Position numbers and translations under genes: made by a program. Shown here piece after piece: positions 1 to 8,253 of a stretch of DNA of 42,217 nucleotides (positions are counted from its first letter, which is position 1; every line of letters begins with the position of its first letter). Below the pieces are notes generated by a model. The model saw nothing but the letters and a program-made list of their open reading frames with translations. It did no database searches and was not told the origin of the DNA. This stretch comes from Acidobacteriota bacterium (GTDB lineage Bacteria > Acidobacteriota > Terriglobia > Versatilivoradales > Versatilivoraceae), in NCBI GenBank assembly GCA_009841055.1, contig VXMN01000227.1, forward strand, positions 1-42,217, in the 5' to 3' direction.

Positions 1-235
1 ACTCCTCGACCCGGCTCGACCGGCAACGGCGACAGGACTCTGCTTCGGCCGGGCCCATGCCGTTTTCACGGACAGGGTGGCCGGGTGCCCCATCCCAGGG
101 GAACTGAGCGGCACGTAACGGGAGTGCATGCGGGCGGGACGCCCGCGCTCCCGGGGGGCGCCCATTCCAATCGCTCTTGCTCCTCAAGGGGACACGCTCC
201 GGCTTGCCGGGCTGCAGCTCTGCCGGGCAGATCAT
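1..235. repeat. Dispersed hairpin repeat, copy A (cut by window start)
   Basis: This stretch is closely similar to 37430-37645: long shared runs include GACTCTGCTTCGGCCGGGCC, CAGGGTGGCCGGGTGCC and CTCTTGCTCCTCAAGGG. It contains the perfect hairpin GCGGGCG-GGA-CGCCCGC at 130-146, flanked by CGCTCCCGG. The short ORFs called across it (MRAGRPRSR, HAGGTPALPGG) are translations of the repeat in different frames and are not genes. Nothing else is visible between here and the end of the gene at 390. The copy is incomplete because the window starts inside it. Confidence 0.8.
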
Positions 236-389
236 CCGAGAATGAGACAGAAAAGGCTTCAGAATAAACACCCTTTTTTTCAACAAGTTCCACAATCTGT
301 TTCAGGTAATCACTGATTCAGCAACGTTTCTCAGGCCCCTCCTTGAGTCGCAGCCTAGCCGAAAGGCGAAGGCTGATGTGGTGTGGCGG

Positions 390-1451
390 TCACGCAGCGG
401 CGCCGTCCTCCACCTTTGCGATCAGCGACTTCAGATTGGCGTAGTTGATGTGCATGGCCTCGATCAGCGATCCGCTGGGCGGCCTGAAGTGGGTGGCCAG
501 GGCCAGGACCGCATCCGAGTGGTGGTCGCGCAGGTTGCGCAGGATGGCGAGGTAGTCCACCTGGCCGTCTCCCAGGGCCCGCCAGCCGAAGTCGGCCCCG
601 GGACCGTCCAGGATCCGGACATCCTTCATGTGGAGGCTGTGGAGGTAGGGCTTCAGATTGAGGAAGCCGGCGGTGGCCTGGTCCCACTCGGCGGAAAGCA
701 GGGCGTCGGCGGGGGACCACTGGACCTTGAGTCTCCTGGAACCCAGGCGCTCGGCCAGCCGGCGGAAGTTGCCGGTCGAGCTGACGTAGTTGAAGGGCCT
801 CATGCCCAGCACCAGGTCGACGTCGTACTTCTCGGCCTGTTCCAGCAACAGGGAAAAGGCCTTGACCAGCTTCTCCATGTCCATTTCCGCGATGATGCCG
901 CCCCGGGTCGCCCAGCGCATGGGCCAGGTGGGTCCGCCGTAGCCGCGCTCCCCCGGCCAGACGAAGCTGTAGGAGAGCACCGAGGGCGCGCCCAGCCGGG
1001 CCGCAATCTGCATGGACCGGACCACGGCCTTGAATTCCTTGCGAAAGGCGGGATGCCGGGTCATGGTCTCGAGGTCCAGGTCCAGCAGCGGCAGGTTGTG
1101 GAAGGGAATCCAGGCGCTGAGCATGAACAGCTTGCGCCCATAGCGGGCCAGGCGCTCGCCCACGCGGTCCACCTCGGCATCGCTCATCTCGGGAATCGGC
1201 GCCAATCCCGGGACGGATTGGAACCAGACCTGCTCGATCCCGATGTCCCTTGCGACCTCCAGTTCCTGCTCCAGAGTCAGCTCGTCCGCGTCGCTCAACT
1301 CATCGATCCACATGGCCAGCTTGAACCGGTAGGGGACTCGTTCTCTGCCGGGCCGATCGGTGGGCTCCGCCGAACCCGTCTTCGCCAGGAGCGTCGATGC
1401 CAGGCCGGCTTGCAGGGCCCGGCCCATAAATCTTCTGCGATCATGAATCAT
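390..1451 (-). CDS. Exported sugar phosphate isomerase/epimerase-like TIM-barrel protein
   Basis: The 353-residue product resembles the xylose isomerase-like TIM-barrel family (AP endonuclease 2 fold), which isomerises or epimerises sugars or related polyols. The N-terminus DRRRFMGRALQAG followed by a small-residue hydrophobic stretch is a Tat-type signal, so it probably acts in the periplasm. The barrel begins at about residue 45 (RFKLAMWIDEL) and the late strand HSLHMKDV carries the usual metal-binding His. The Glu-containing strands expected near VLGMRPFN and ALATHFRP are not obvious, so the metal site may be altered. It is divergent from the carbonic anhydrase gene, with a dyad between them. 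The substrate cannot be told from the sequence. Confidence 0.75.
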   Translation of the reverse strand: MIHDRRRFMGRALQAGLASTLLAKTGSAEPTDRPGRERVPYRFKLAMWIDELSDADELTLEQELEVARDIGIEQVWFQSVPGLAPIPEMSDAEVDRVGERLARYGRKLFMLSAWIPFHNLPLLDLDLETMTRHPAFRKEFKAVVRSMQIAARLGAPSVLSYSFVWPGERGYGGPTWPMRWATRGGIIAEMDMEKLVKAFSLLLEQAEKYDVDLVLGMRPFNYVSSTGNFRRLAERLGSRRLKVQWSPADALLSAEWDQATAGFLNLKPYLHSLHMKDVRILDGPGADFGWRALGDGQVDYLAILRNLRDHHSDAVLALATHFRPPSGSLIEAMHINYANLKSLIAKVEDGAAA

Positions 1452-1564
1452 GCCGACCCCCGCCTGCCCCCGGCGGGTGCATCACCCGCAACATTGTTTG
1501 AAAGATTTCCGTGTGACCCCTTGCGGTATCCATGCTATTACTTCTCCGTAGATTCCGTTTGGAG

Positions 1565-1589
1565 ATCATTTAACTCAAAGTTAAGTGAT
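1565..1589. promoter_or_regulatory. 25-bp dyad between divergent genes (operator candidate)
   Basis: The sequence ATCA-T-TTAACT-CAA-AGTTAA-G-TGAT is an inverted repeat with 10 of 11 arm positions paired around a 3-bp centre. It lies in a locally AT-rich patch between the divergently transcribed isomerase (start 1451) and carbonic anhydrase (start 1691) genes, the usual position for a regulator binding site serving both. No cognate regulator is encoded next to it. Symmetry and position are seen; function is inferred. Confidence 0.45.
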
Positions 1590-1690
1590 GTGTCCAGAGT
1601 GGCTCCAGGCCGCGGCTCCCAGGCTCGTGTTGCCGATCGATGGGAGAAACAGGAAATGCGCCTGGGGCGGAACCTGAGGAGGGAATGCCG

Positions 1691-2509
1691 ATGGGTAATC
1701 GTATCGCCGCCCCGATCGCCATTGGGGCAATCATGACCATCTCTATCTGGTCGTTCGGATGCAGCAACGGGACTGGAGGCAAAAGCGACGGTTCCGGCCA
1801 CGCCCAAAAGGAAGAGGGTCACAAGGGCTCTGCCGCGTGGAGCTATGCCGGGCCCACGGGTCCTGAAAACTGGGGCTCGCTCTCAGCCGAATCTGCCGCC
1901 TGCAGCGACGGGCGCATGCAATCGCCGATCGATATCGTGGATGCCCTTCCCGCCAAGGGACCCGATTTGGTCTTCGACTACAAGCCCTCGCCGCTGAAGA
2001 TCGTCAACAACGGCCACACCGTTCAGGTGAACTATGGATCCGGCAGTGAGCTGACGGTCGCGGGCAGGCTCTTCAAGCTCCTGCAATTCCATTTCCATGC
2101 ACCCAGCGAGCACGCCATCGCCGGCTCGCGCACGCCGATGGAGGTGCATTTCGTGCACGCGGACGCGGACGGATCTCTGGCCGTGGTCGGCGTGATGATG
2201 CAGGCGGGCAGCCAAAACGATCCGCTGGCTTCGGTATTCGCCAACATGCCGGAAGAGGCCGGACCGGAAGTCGAGGTCGCCGACACGACCATCGATGCCT
2301 CGGCCATATTGCCTTCCGAGGCGGGCGCCTACTCTCACTACAAGGGCTCGCTGACCACTCCGCCCTGCAGCGAAGGGGTGAACTGGTTCGTGATGGCGAA
2401 GGCCATCGAAGTGAGCGCAGAACAGATCGGCAAGTTCGAGGGGATCGCTTCGCCCAGCGCGAGACCGCTGCAGGGACTGCACGACCGTTTGCTGATCGGG
2501 ACTCCTTGA
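1691..2509 (+). CDS. Alpha-class carbonic anhydrase, exported
   Basis: This enzyme interconverts CO2 and bicarbonate outside the cytoplasm. From the chosen start the protein has 272 residues. The track's start at 1640 is upstream, but AGGAGGG at 1677-1683 sits 7 bases before the ATG at 1691, and the protein then begins with a signal peptide ending SFGC (a weak lipobox, Cys24). The family hallmarks are clear: CSDGRMQSPIDI at 71-82, the zinc histidines in FHFHAPSEH (His134, His136), a third in EVHFVH (His153), and the substrate-pocket motif SLTTPPCSEGVNW. Cys71 and the Cys of TTPPC match the disulfide typical of bacterial periplasmic members. It is a single gene, divergent from the isomerase-like gene. 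Confidence 0.93.
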   Translation: MGNRIAAPIAIGAIMTISIWSFGCSNGTGGKSDGSGHAQKEEGHKGSAAWSYAGPTGPENWGSLSAESAACSDGRMQSPIDIVDALPAKGPDLVFDYKPSPLKIVNNGHTVQVNYGSGSELTVAGRLFKLLQFHFHAPSEHAIAGSRTPMEVHFVHADADGSLAVVGVMMQAGSQNDPLASVFANMPEEAGPEVEVADTTIDASAILPSEAGAYSHYKGSLTTPPCSEGVNWFVMAKAIEVSAEQIGKFEGIASPSARPLQGLHDRLLIGTP

Positions 2510-2521
2510 CCGCTCGCTGTC

Positions 2522-3658
2522 TCAAAGGCTGTCGGCGCCGTCGGTCAGCCAGTCCAGGGTGAAGCGGGCCAGGATCATCCTGGCATGCCATTCGGACTCG
2601 TACAGGCACAGCACCGTCATGTCGGGTGCGATGGCCATGTCCGAGTAGCCGGAGTATTCCCGATGGAGAAGTTTGGCCACCGGCCAGGTCCGGCACTCGT
2701 CATAGCTCATCCGAACCGTCAGAAGGGCCCGTTCGGTCCGGCTCGACGGGTGGGCAAGCAGGACGCGGTTTCTGCCGTGCGTGTCGGCGGTGGTGAAGCG
2801 GACCAGGCTGCCCTGCACCGACGGTTCGGGCATCCCCGGGTCGAAGGCGACCTCCGACCAGGTTTCTCCGCCGTCGTCGCTCCACGCGTAGGCACGCTGG
2901 AGCCTCTCCTGGCGGCTGCGCATGTTCATGTAGATACGCCCGTCCACCGTTTCCACCGACATCGACTCGTCCGAAAGGTCGATGTCCAGCGGTGGGCTGC
3001 GCCGCCAGGTCTCGCCGTTGTCATCGCTGTACATGGCATAGGAGAACTGCACCTTCCCCCAGCCGGCCGGCCTCCAGGTTCTGGGTCCCGGGGAAAGGTC
3101 GCCCCAGCTCGAGACCAGCAGCCGGCCGCTTGAAAGCTGGATGCCGTGTCCCGGACCCACGCCCAGATAGCTCCAGGAGGGATCGGCGGCCTGTTCGGTG
3201 ATCTCTCGCGGTTCGCTCCAGGTCGCCCCTTCGTCGCCGCTCTTGGACACGAATACCCGGTGGTTGTTCTTGCAGAAGACGAAGACCACCTCTCCGGTTT
3301 GCCGGTTCACCACCGGCACGGGCTGATTCACCGACAGATCGCCGTCGTCGAAAAGAACCTGAAGCGGGCCCCAGGTGAGCCCCTGGTCGGTGCTGCGCTT
3401 CAGAACCAGGTCGATGTCGGCATCGTCGCGGCAACTGTCCCTGCGTCCCTCCGCAAATGCCAGAGTCGTCCCCCCGGGCGTCATCACCAGCGCCGGAATG
3501 CGGAAGCAGTGGTATCCCGCTTCCCCCTTGGTGAAGACGGTGATTTTCTGCAAAGGCTCGGGCCGGCCGTCCCCCGGAGATTCGGAGGTCGTGCAGCCCG
3601 CGCTCCCATTTGTCAGAACGACGAGAAGTAACCAAAATATCGAACCAGTGATTCTCAT
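2522..3658 (-). CDS. Sialidase (BNR/Asp-box, GH33-like) lipoprotein
   Basis: A predicted exo-sialidase that would release terminal sialic acids from glycans at the cell surface or in the periplasm; 378 residues. The lipobox is GSAG-Cys22. FRIP at 52-55 carries the first catalytic-site Arg, followed by AFAEGRRDS and the Asp-rich DDADID. Four Asp boxes are visible: STDQGLTW (89-96), SGDEGATW, SDDNGETW and SDDGGETW. The late motifs EPSVQGSLVRF and YSGYSDMA match the regions that hold the catalytic Glu and Tyr in sialidases. AGGGAG lies 6 bases before the ATG. It is the last gene of a minus-strand set after the PhoD-like and GH32-like genes. Related BNR proteins in this kind of genome can have other glycan substrates. 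Confidence 0.85.
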   Translation of the reverse strand: MRITGSIFWLLLVVLTNGSAGCTTSESPGDGRPEPLQKITVFTKGEAGYHCFRIPALVMTPGGTTLAFAEGRRDSCRDDADIDLVLKRSTDQGLTWGPLQVLFDDGDLSVNQPVPVVNRQTGEVVFVFCKNNHRVFVSKSGDEGATWSEPREITEQAADPSWSYLGVGPGHGIQLSSGRLLVSSWGDLSPGPRTWRPAGWGKVQFSYAMYSDDNGETWRRSPPLDIDLSDESMSVETVDGRIYMNMRSRQERLQRAYAWSDDGGETWSEVAFDPGMPEPSVQGSLVRFTTADTHGRNRVLLAHPSSRTERALLTVRMSYDECRTWPVAKLLHREYSGYSDMAIAPDMTVLCLYESEWHARMILARFTLDWLTDGADSL

Positions 3659-3685
3659 CCGAAACTCCCTGTTTCTCCCTCCCGC

Positions 3686-5560
3686 TCAACCCGCCAGGAT
3701 GGATTCGGCGTAAAGCAGCTCGCCCGTGAGCCCGTCGTAGTACTGAAAGATCACCTGGGGCCGGCTGTAGGCCACCCAGCGGTCGGTCCCTGCCTCCACC
3801 GGGTTGTTGAAGGCGTTGTTGACCTGAACCACGCAGTAGACCGGCCGGTTGCGCATCAGCAGAGGAGTGTCCGGCTGCATGAAGCTGGACCAGCGTATCT
3901 CCACCCGGCGTCCCCGGGAATCGTAGGGACCGTTGGTGGGGCGCCCTCCCTCGCTGCTCAGCGGGTGGTTGCTCGAGTTGTGGGGTCCGGAAGCGAACTC
4001 CCAGACGCGGTCGGTGATCTTGATGGCGAAACTGTTGTGCAGGTCGCCAGTCAGGACAAAGACCGGCTTGTCCAGCGAGTCCCAGAACCGGATCAGGTCC
4101 TCCCGCTCCTCCAGAAACACCGTCCAGGCGTCGTCCTTGTTGGGGACGGGTTCCGGCCCATAGGCCCCCACGTGAGGGATGGTGAAATTGACCGAGGAGA
4201 CCACGAAAAACAGATCGGCTTGGCTGGCTTTCATCTCTCGCTTCAGCCAATCCCTCTGAGGAACGCCGATCATGGACACCCCCTTCTTGCGGGGTTGGTT
4301 CATGTCGTGCATCATGCGGTGGCTGCGGGTGTCCAGGAAGAAGAAGTCGGCATTGCTGACCGACTTCCGGAAGTGCGAAACTCGCCCGATGGAGTAGGCG
4401 GCCTTGCCGTCGGCCCTGGCGGCCGGCCGGATCTTCAGCCGGTTGGCATCCAGCACCTCCACGATCCGGTAGACCCCGGCATTGGGGTCTCCGCCTTCGG
4501 TGTCGCTGGGACCGTCCATGACGCCGGCGTCGGGTGTGCCCCAGTGCACGTGCAGGGTGGCGGCCTCCCGGGGATCCAGTTGGCTGAAGTCGGCTTCGGG
4601 ATCGGTCAGGATGGAGTCTCCGGCGGTGAAGGAGGCCCGTCCGAACCGAATGTGCCCGGAGGGATCCACCGGATTGCTCCAGCCCAGGTAGTCATACCAT
4701 GCCTTCAGGGCGATGTCGCGGAAGACGGGGCGCCGGTTGCGCAACCCCACCTCTCCGGCCCCGTAGACGTCATTGACGATCTCGTGGTCGTCGAAGGTGA
4801 AGTAGGAGGGGACCCCCCGGTGCCAGTCGCCCAGGTTCTCTCCCCGGTCCAGGTAGAGCTTGTAGTTCTCCCACACGCCCACGATGTTGGGCATCAGGTC
4901 CACCACATTCGGCGTCCGGTCGGCGGGGAGGCCCACTTGCCGCAGCCAGTCCTCGGGCGGGTAGGCACGCTCCTCCTCGTACAGCCAGTCCCCGTTGAGA
5001 ATGGCGAAGTCGATCCGAGCCCGGCTGTCAGGCCCCTGAAGCTGCTCGAGCATGGTGGCGAATGCGGGCAGGCTCCATCCGAAGGCCCCCGGACTACCGG
5101 TGTTCTGGTTGTTGCCGCAGGCAAACTCGAACCGGAAGTTGAAGAGTCCATCCGGATTGTGTTGAGGATGGCGCATGTCGTCGGCGCTGGGCAGGGTATG
5201 AAAGGTTCCCCCGGGCCCCGGGATCTCCTCCGTCCCCTCCAGCCAGACCAGCCGGTAGTGGTACCGGGTCCCGGAATCCAGCCCCGCAAGGTGAACCCAA
5301 CCGGTGTTGTCGCGCTCGACCCGGGTTTCCACCGCCGGGGACAGGGAGTCCAGCCGGTCGGCCCCGGTTCCGTACCTGACGGCGAATGTCCCGGACCGGG
5401 CCGTGCGGGCCCAGACGCCCATCTTGTGGGCCTCCACCCGGCCCAGCATGGGACCGTGGGTGAAGTGGGCACTCTCGTCGGCCCCGGGACGCGGCTGGGT
5501 CTGACACCCCGTTCCGGTCAGAGCAATCGTCAGGGGGATCAACCAGGCTAGGAATCTCAT
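3686..5560 (-). CDS. PhoD-like alkaline phosphatase/phosphodiesterase lipoprotein
   Basis: A 624-residue member of the PhoD metallophosphatase family, exported enzymes that hydrolyse phosphate mono- or diesters using a metal centre. The N-terminus ends in a lipobox (LTGTG-Cys19). A fibronectin-like N-terminal region (HFTHGPMLGRV, VWARTARSG) precedes the catalytic part with FACGNNQNT, ILNGDWLYEE, FDDHEIVNDVYG and LTGDLHNSFAI, which carry the expected Asp, Asn and His metal ligands. Its ATG overlaps the stop of the upstream GH32-like gene (ATGA) and GGAGGT precedes the start, so the two are probably translationally coupled. The sialidase gene follows after a 27-bp gap. An insert with TDPEADFSQLD and ILDANRL-like repeats lies mid-protein. 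Confidence 0.88.
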   Translation of the reverse strand: MRFLAWLIPLTIALTGTGCQTQPRPGADESAHFTHGPMLGRVEAHKMGVWARTARSGTFAVRYGTGADRLDSLSPAVETRVERDNTGWVHLAGLDSGTRYHYRLVWLEGTEEIPGPGGTFHTLPSADDMRHPQHNPDGLFNFRFEFACGNNQNTGSPGAFGWSLPAFATMLEQLQGPDSRARIDFAILNGDWLYEEERAYPPEDWLRQVGLPADRTPNVVDLMPNIVGVWENYKLYLDRGENLGDWHRGVPSYFTFDDHEIVNDVYGAGEVGLRNRRPVFRDIALKAWYDYLGWSNPVDPSGHIRFGRASFTAGDSILTDPEADFSQLDPREAATLHVHWGTPDAGVMDGPSDTEGGDPNAGVYRIVEVLDANRLKIRPAARADGKAAYSIGRVSHFRKSVSNADFFFLDTRSHRMMHDMNQPRKKGVSMIGVPQRDWLKREMKASQADLFFVVSSVNFTIPHVGAYGPEPVPNKDDAWTVFLEEREDLIRFWDSLDKPVFVLTGDLHNSFAIKITDRVWEFASGPHNSSNHPLSSEGGRPTNGPYDSRGRRVEIRWSSFMQPDTPLLMRNRPVYCVVQVNNAFNNPVEAGTDRWVAYSRPQVIFQYYDGLTGELLYAESILAG

Positions 5561-7047
5561 GGGACCTCCTCCGGAAGATTATCGAAGACTCGGCTATTGT
5601 AGGTTCGAATTCCCTCCATCTCCCAGGCGGTGAGGGCGTGAACCCTGGCCCCGTCCCTGGCGGCGACCAGCGACACCCCCAGGCTGTCGCCGCGGGTGGG
5701 GTAGATCCTCTGGGTCAGGCACTGCCGCCCGTTGGCGAACACTTCCAGCATGGTGCGGTCCAGGAAGACTCGCAACTTCAGCCGCTCCCCGGAACGAAGC
5801 TGGAAGGGGGCCGTCTGTACCGGCACGTCCTGCGACTCCGCATCCCTCCTCATGAGGGGGAACGGCCTCCAGACCCCGGGATCCAGGCTGGACCGGGTGG
5901 TGTCAATGAGCAAGGCGCCTTCCCGGCGGTCGCAGAGAATCACCGTCTGCTCCTCCCCGCCCGGGCTGCAGCAGACCTTGAGCGCCAACGCCCCCGCCTC
6001 CGCAAGGCCGGCCTCCAGTCCCAGTTCCAGGCTGTCTCCCCGGAACTCGTCGAAGGAGAGCTCCCGGCCGGGAGCCAGCTCCAGGTCCCGCCATTGACCT
6101 CGGCGCCTCCGCAGGCTCTCCAGTTCCGCGGCCGGCTCGATCCGCAGGGAACCCTCTCCGTCCAGCGACAGCACACGGGGCAGGGTCATCACGCCGAGTC
6201 CGCGGAGCGGCTTCTCCCGGTTCTGCTGGTCCAGGGCCCAGGTCCAGAAAATCCTCCGGCCCCGGTCGTCCACCAGGCTCTCCGGAGCAAAGCAGGCGCC
6301 TCCCGGCCAGTTCATGCGGTGGTGTTCCTCCGGGAAGAAGGTCCCGTTTCGGTAACTGCCCAGATAGCAGCGAGCGCCCCGGGGGTGGCTGATGCAGAGC
6401 AAGGCGTGCCGATCGCCCAGGGGAAAAAAGTCCGGACAGGCGCAGTCCTCTTCCTCCCCGGTCCAGCGGCGTTCGGGACGGTAGAAGGGCCGCAGGTACT
6501 CCCAATGAACCAGGTCGGACGAGGTGAACAGATAGGCGGTGTCCCACCGGTCATCCGGCTTCACCTTTCCGCCCAGAATGGCGTAGTAGCGGTCTTCTTC
6601 CAGCCAGGCATGGGGGTCGAACACGTTGTAGACGCCCCAGCCGGGCGTTCCCTCCCTTGGCTCCGGAATTACCGGATTGTGCGGACTCTTGCGCCAGTGG
6701 ATCAGGTCGTCGTCGCCTGGGAACGCCAGGCAGGTCCCGGTGCCGACCCCGTGGTAGATGAGCGTGGGCCGGCCCTCTCTGTCGAGGAAGGCGCCGCCGC
6801 TGAAGATGCCCACCTCCGGATCCCCCTCGGCCGGTTTCAGGGCCGGGGGATGGAGGGTCCAGTCCACCAGGTCGGGGCTGCTGGCGTGGCCCCAGCAGTG
6901 CCCGCCGTGCGACAGGCCGGGATCCTGGAAGATGTAGAAGAGGTGGTAGCGCCCCCGCCAGAAAATGGCCCCATTGGGGTCGAAGGGCCGGCAAACCCCC
7001 TCGGGTGCGGTGAAGTGATAGCAGGGATCTCGAGGGTCGGAAGCCAT
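5557..7047 (-). CDS. GH32-family beta-fructosidase-like protein lacking the acid/base Glu
   Basis: The 496-residue protein has the GH32 plan: an N-terminal five-bladed propeller and a C-terminal beta-sandwich ending VFLDRTMLEVFANG, a classic GH32 sandwich motif. The nucleophile motif is present (FDPNGAIFWRGRYHLFY) and so is the transition-state-stabiliser motif (FDPHAW). The third motif, normally ECPD with a catalytic Glu, reads CACPDFFPLG: the Glu position is Ala (codon GCC, checked on the reverse strand). Family membership is well supported, but fructosidase activity is doubtful; it may bind glycans or use different chemistry. No signal peptide is visible, so it is probably cytoplasmic, unlike its exported partners downstream. 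It is divergent from the enolase-superfamily gene at 7156. Confidence 0.82.
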   Translation of the reverse strand: MASDPRDPCYHFTAPEGVCRPFDPNGAIFWRGRYHLFYIFQDPGLSHGGHCWGHASSPDLVDWTLHPPALKPAEGDPEVGIFSGGAFLDREGRPTLIYHGVGTGTCLAFPGDDDLIHWRKSPHNPVIPEPREGTPGWGVYNVFDPHAWLEEDRYYAILGGKVKPDDRWDTAYLFTSSDLVHWEYLRPFYRPERRWTGEEEDCACPDFFPLGDRHALLCISHPRGARCYLGSYRNGTFFPEEHHRMNWPGGACFAPESLVDDRGRRIFWTWALDQQNREKPLRGLGVMTLPRVLSLDGEGSLRIEPAAELESLRRRRGQWRDLELAPGRELSFDEFRGDSLELGLEAGLAEAGALALKVCCSPGGEEQTVILCDRREGALLIDTTRSSLDPGVWRPFPLMRRDAESQDVPVQTAPFQLRSGERLKLRVFLDRTMLEVFANGRQCLTQRIYPTRGDSLGVSLVAARDGARVHALTAWEMEGIRTYNSRVFDNLPEEVP

Positions 7048-7155
7048 TCTTCAATATGCTATCTTTGTCCCCAGGTTGAACGCAACGGCCCCCGATGCGG
7101 CGAACGGGCCGAACCGGAAATGGGATTCCGGAAATGCTGAACGAGGAATGACATC

Positions 7156-8253
7156 GTGAAGATCGATCGCATCGATACGGCCTGCTACCGCTTTCCTCCC
7201 CACCGGCGGATCGTGGACGCCATCCAGGAAGTCGAGTGCCTGGAAGTCATCGCTGCCACCCTTCATACCGACACCGGAGACGAGGGGTTCGGCTTTACCT
7301 ATACCATCGGACGCGGGGGAAAGGCCACCAAGGTGATGCTGGACACGGAAGTCGTTCCCCTGGTGCTGGGGGAAGACCCCAGAGACACCCAGCGGCTCTG
7401 GGAGAAAATGTGGTGGGGTCTGCACTGGGTGGGCCGGCATGGGGTGACCCTGCTCGCCGCCTCGGCCATCGACATTGCCCTGTGGGACCTCAAGGCCCGC
7501 CAGGCCGGCCAGCCGCTCTTCCGTTTCCTGGGGGCGGCTCGCGACCGCACTCCCGTCTACAACACCGACTGCGGCTGGCTGAACCACGGCGTGGAAGAAA
7601 TGGTCCACGAGGCTGCCGGTTGCGTGGAGCGGGGAATTCCCGGAGTCAAGATCAAGGTCGGGAAGGAAAGCCGCCTGGAGGACGTGGCCCGCGTCCGGGC
7701 GGTGAGGAAGGCGGTGGGAGACGACGTCAAGCTCATGGTCGACGCCAACCTGCGCTGGACCGCGTCCGAAGCCATGGCCCGCTGCAGGCTCCTGGAAGAC
7801 CTCGACCTCTTCTGGATGGAGGAGCCCCTGGATGCCGACGACGTGCTGGGGCACGAGCGATTGAGCCGGCACACTTCAATCCCCATCGCGCTGGGCGAGA
7901 ACCTCTTCAACCGGCACGTCTTCAGGGAGTACCTGGCTCGTGGAGCCGCCGGCATCGTGCAACCCGACGTCGGGCGGGTGGGCGTCACCGAATGGCAGAG
8001 AATCGCTGCCCTGGCCCACAGCTTCAATGCCTCGGTGTCGCCCCACCTGATGATGGAGGTCCACGTCCACCTGGTGTGCGCCACCCCCAACGCCCTCTTC
8101 GTGGAGCAGGTCCCCATGCTGGAACGCTTCCTGCGGCACCCGCTGCGGATCGAAGACGGTTACGCTGTTCCTCCCGAGCGTCCCGGCCACGGCGTAGCCT
8201 TCGACCAGGACAAGGTCAGCCCCTACTGCCTGGAGAAAAGCTCCTGGCCGTAG
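7156..8253 (+). CDS. Mandelate racemase/muconate-lactonizing-type enolase-superfamily enzyme
   Basis: A 365-residue cytoplasmic enzyme of the enolase superfamily, which abstracts a proton alpha to a carboxylate; most such members dehydrate or racemise sugar acids. The catalytic set is intact: the Lys pair in KIKVGK, metal ligands in LMVDAN, WMEEPL and ALGENL, the Asp in QPDVGRVG and the His in SPHLMMEVH. The start is GTG, with GAGGA about 8 bases upstream. It is divergent from the GH32-like gene; two direct copies of CCGGAAATG (7114 and 7128) lie just before it. The exact sugar acid cannot be told from the sequence. Confidence 0.88.
   Translation: MKIDRIDTACYRFPPHRRIVDAIQEVECLEVIAATLHTDTGDEGFGFTYTIGRGGKATKVMLDTEVVPLVLGEDPRDTQRLWEKMWWGLHWVGRHGVTLLAASAIDIALWDLKARQAGQPLFRFLGAARDRTPVYNTDCGWLNHGVEEMVHEAAGCVERGIPGVKIKVGKESRLEDVARVRAVRKAVGDDVKLMVDANLRWTASEAMARCRLLEDLDLFWMEEPLDADDVLGHERLSRHTSIPIALGENLFNRHVFREYLARGAAGIVQPDVGRVGVTEWQRIAALAHSFNASVSPHLMMEVHVHLVCATPNALFVEQVPMLERFLRHPLRIEDGYAVPPERPGHGVAFDQDKVSPYCLEKSSWP

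Noticed and set aside
85-316. Short ORFs such as MRAGRPRSRGAP
   Set aside because: They are translations of the dispersed repeat and recur in different frames in the other copy at 37.5 kb.
378-1736. 452-residue plus-strand ORF opposite the isomerase gene
   Set aside because: It runs antisense to a protein with a clear Tat signal and fold, has no recognisable family and a low-complexity composition typical of high-GC shadow frames.
3965-5551. 528-residue plus-strand ORF
   Set aside because: It is antisense to the PhoD-like gene, whose motifs are all in the minus-strand frame; it is a high-GC shadow.
5638-7140. 500-residue plus-strand ORF
   Set aside because: It is antisense to the GH32-like gene and has no motifs of its own.
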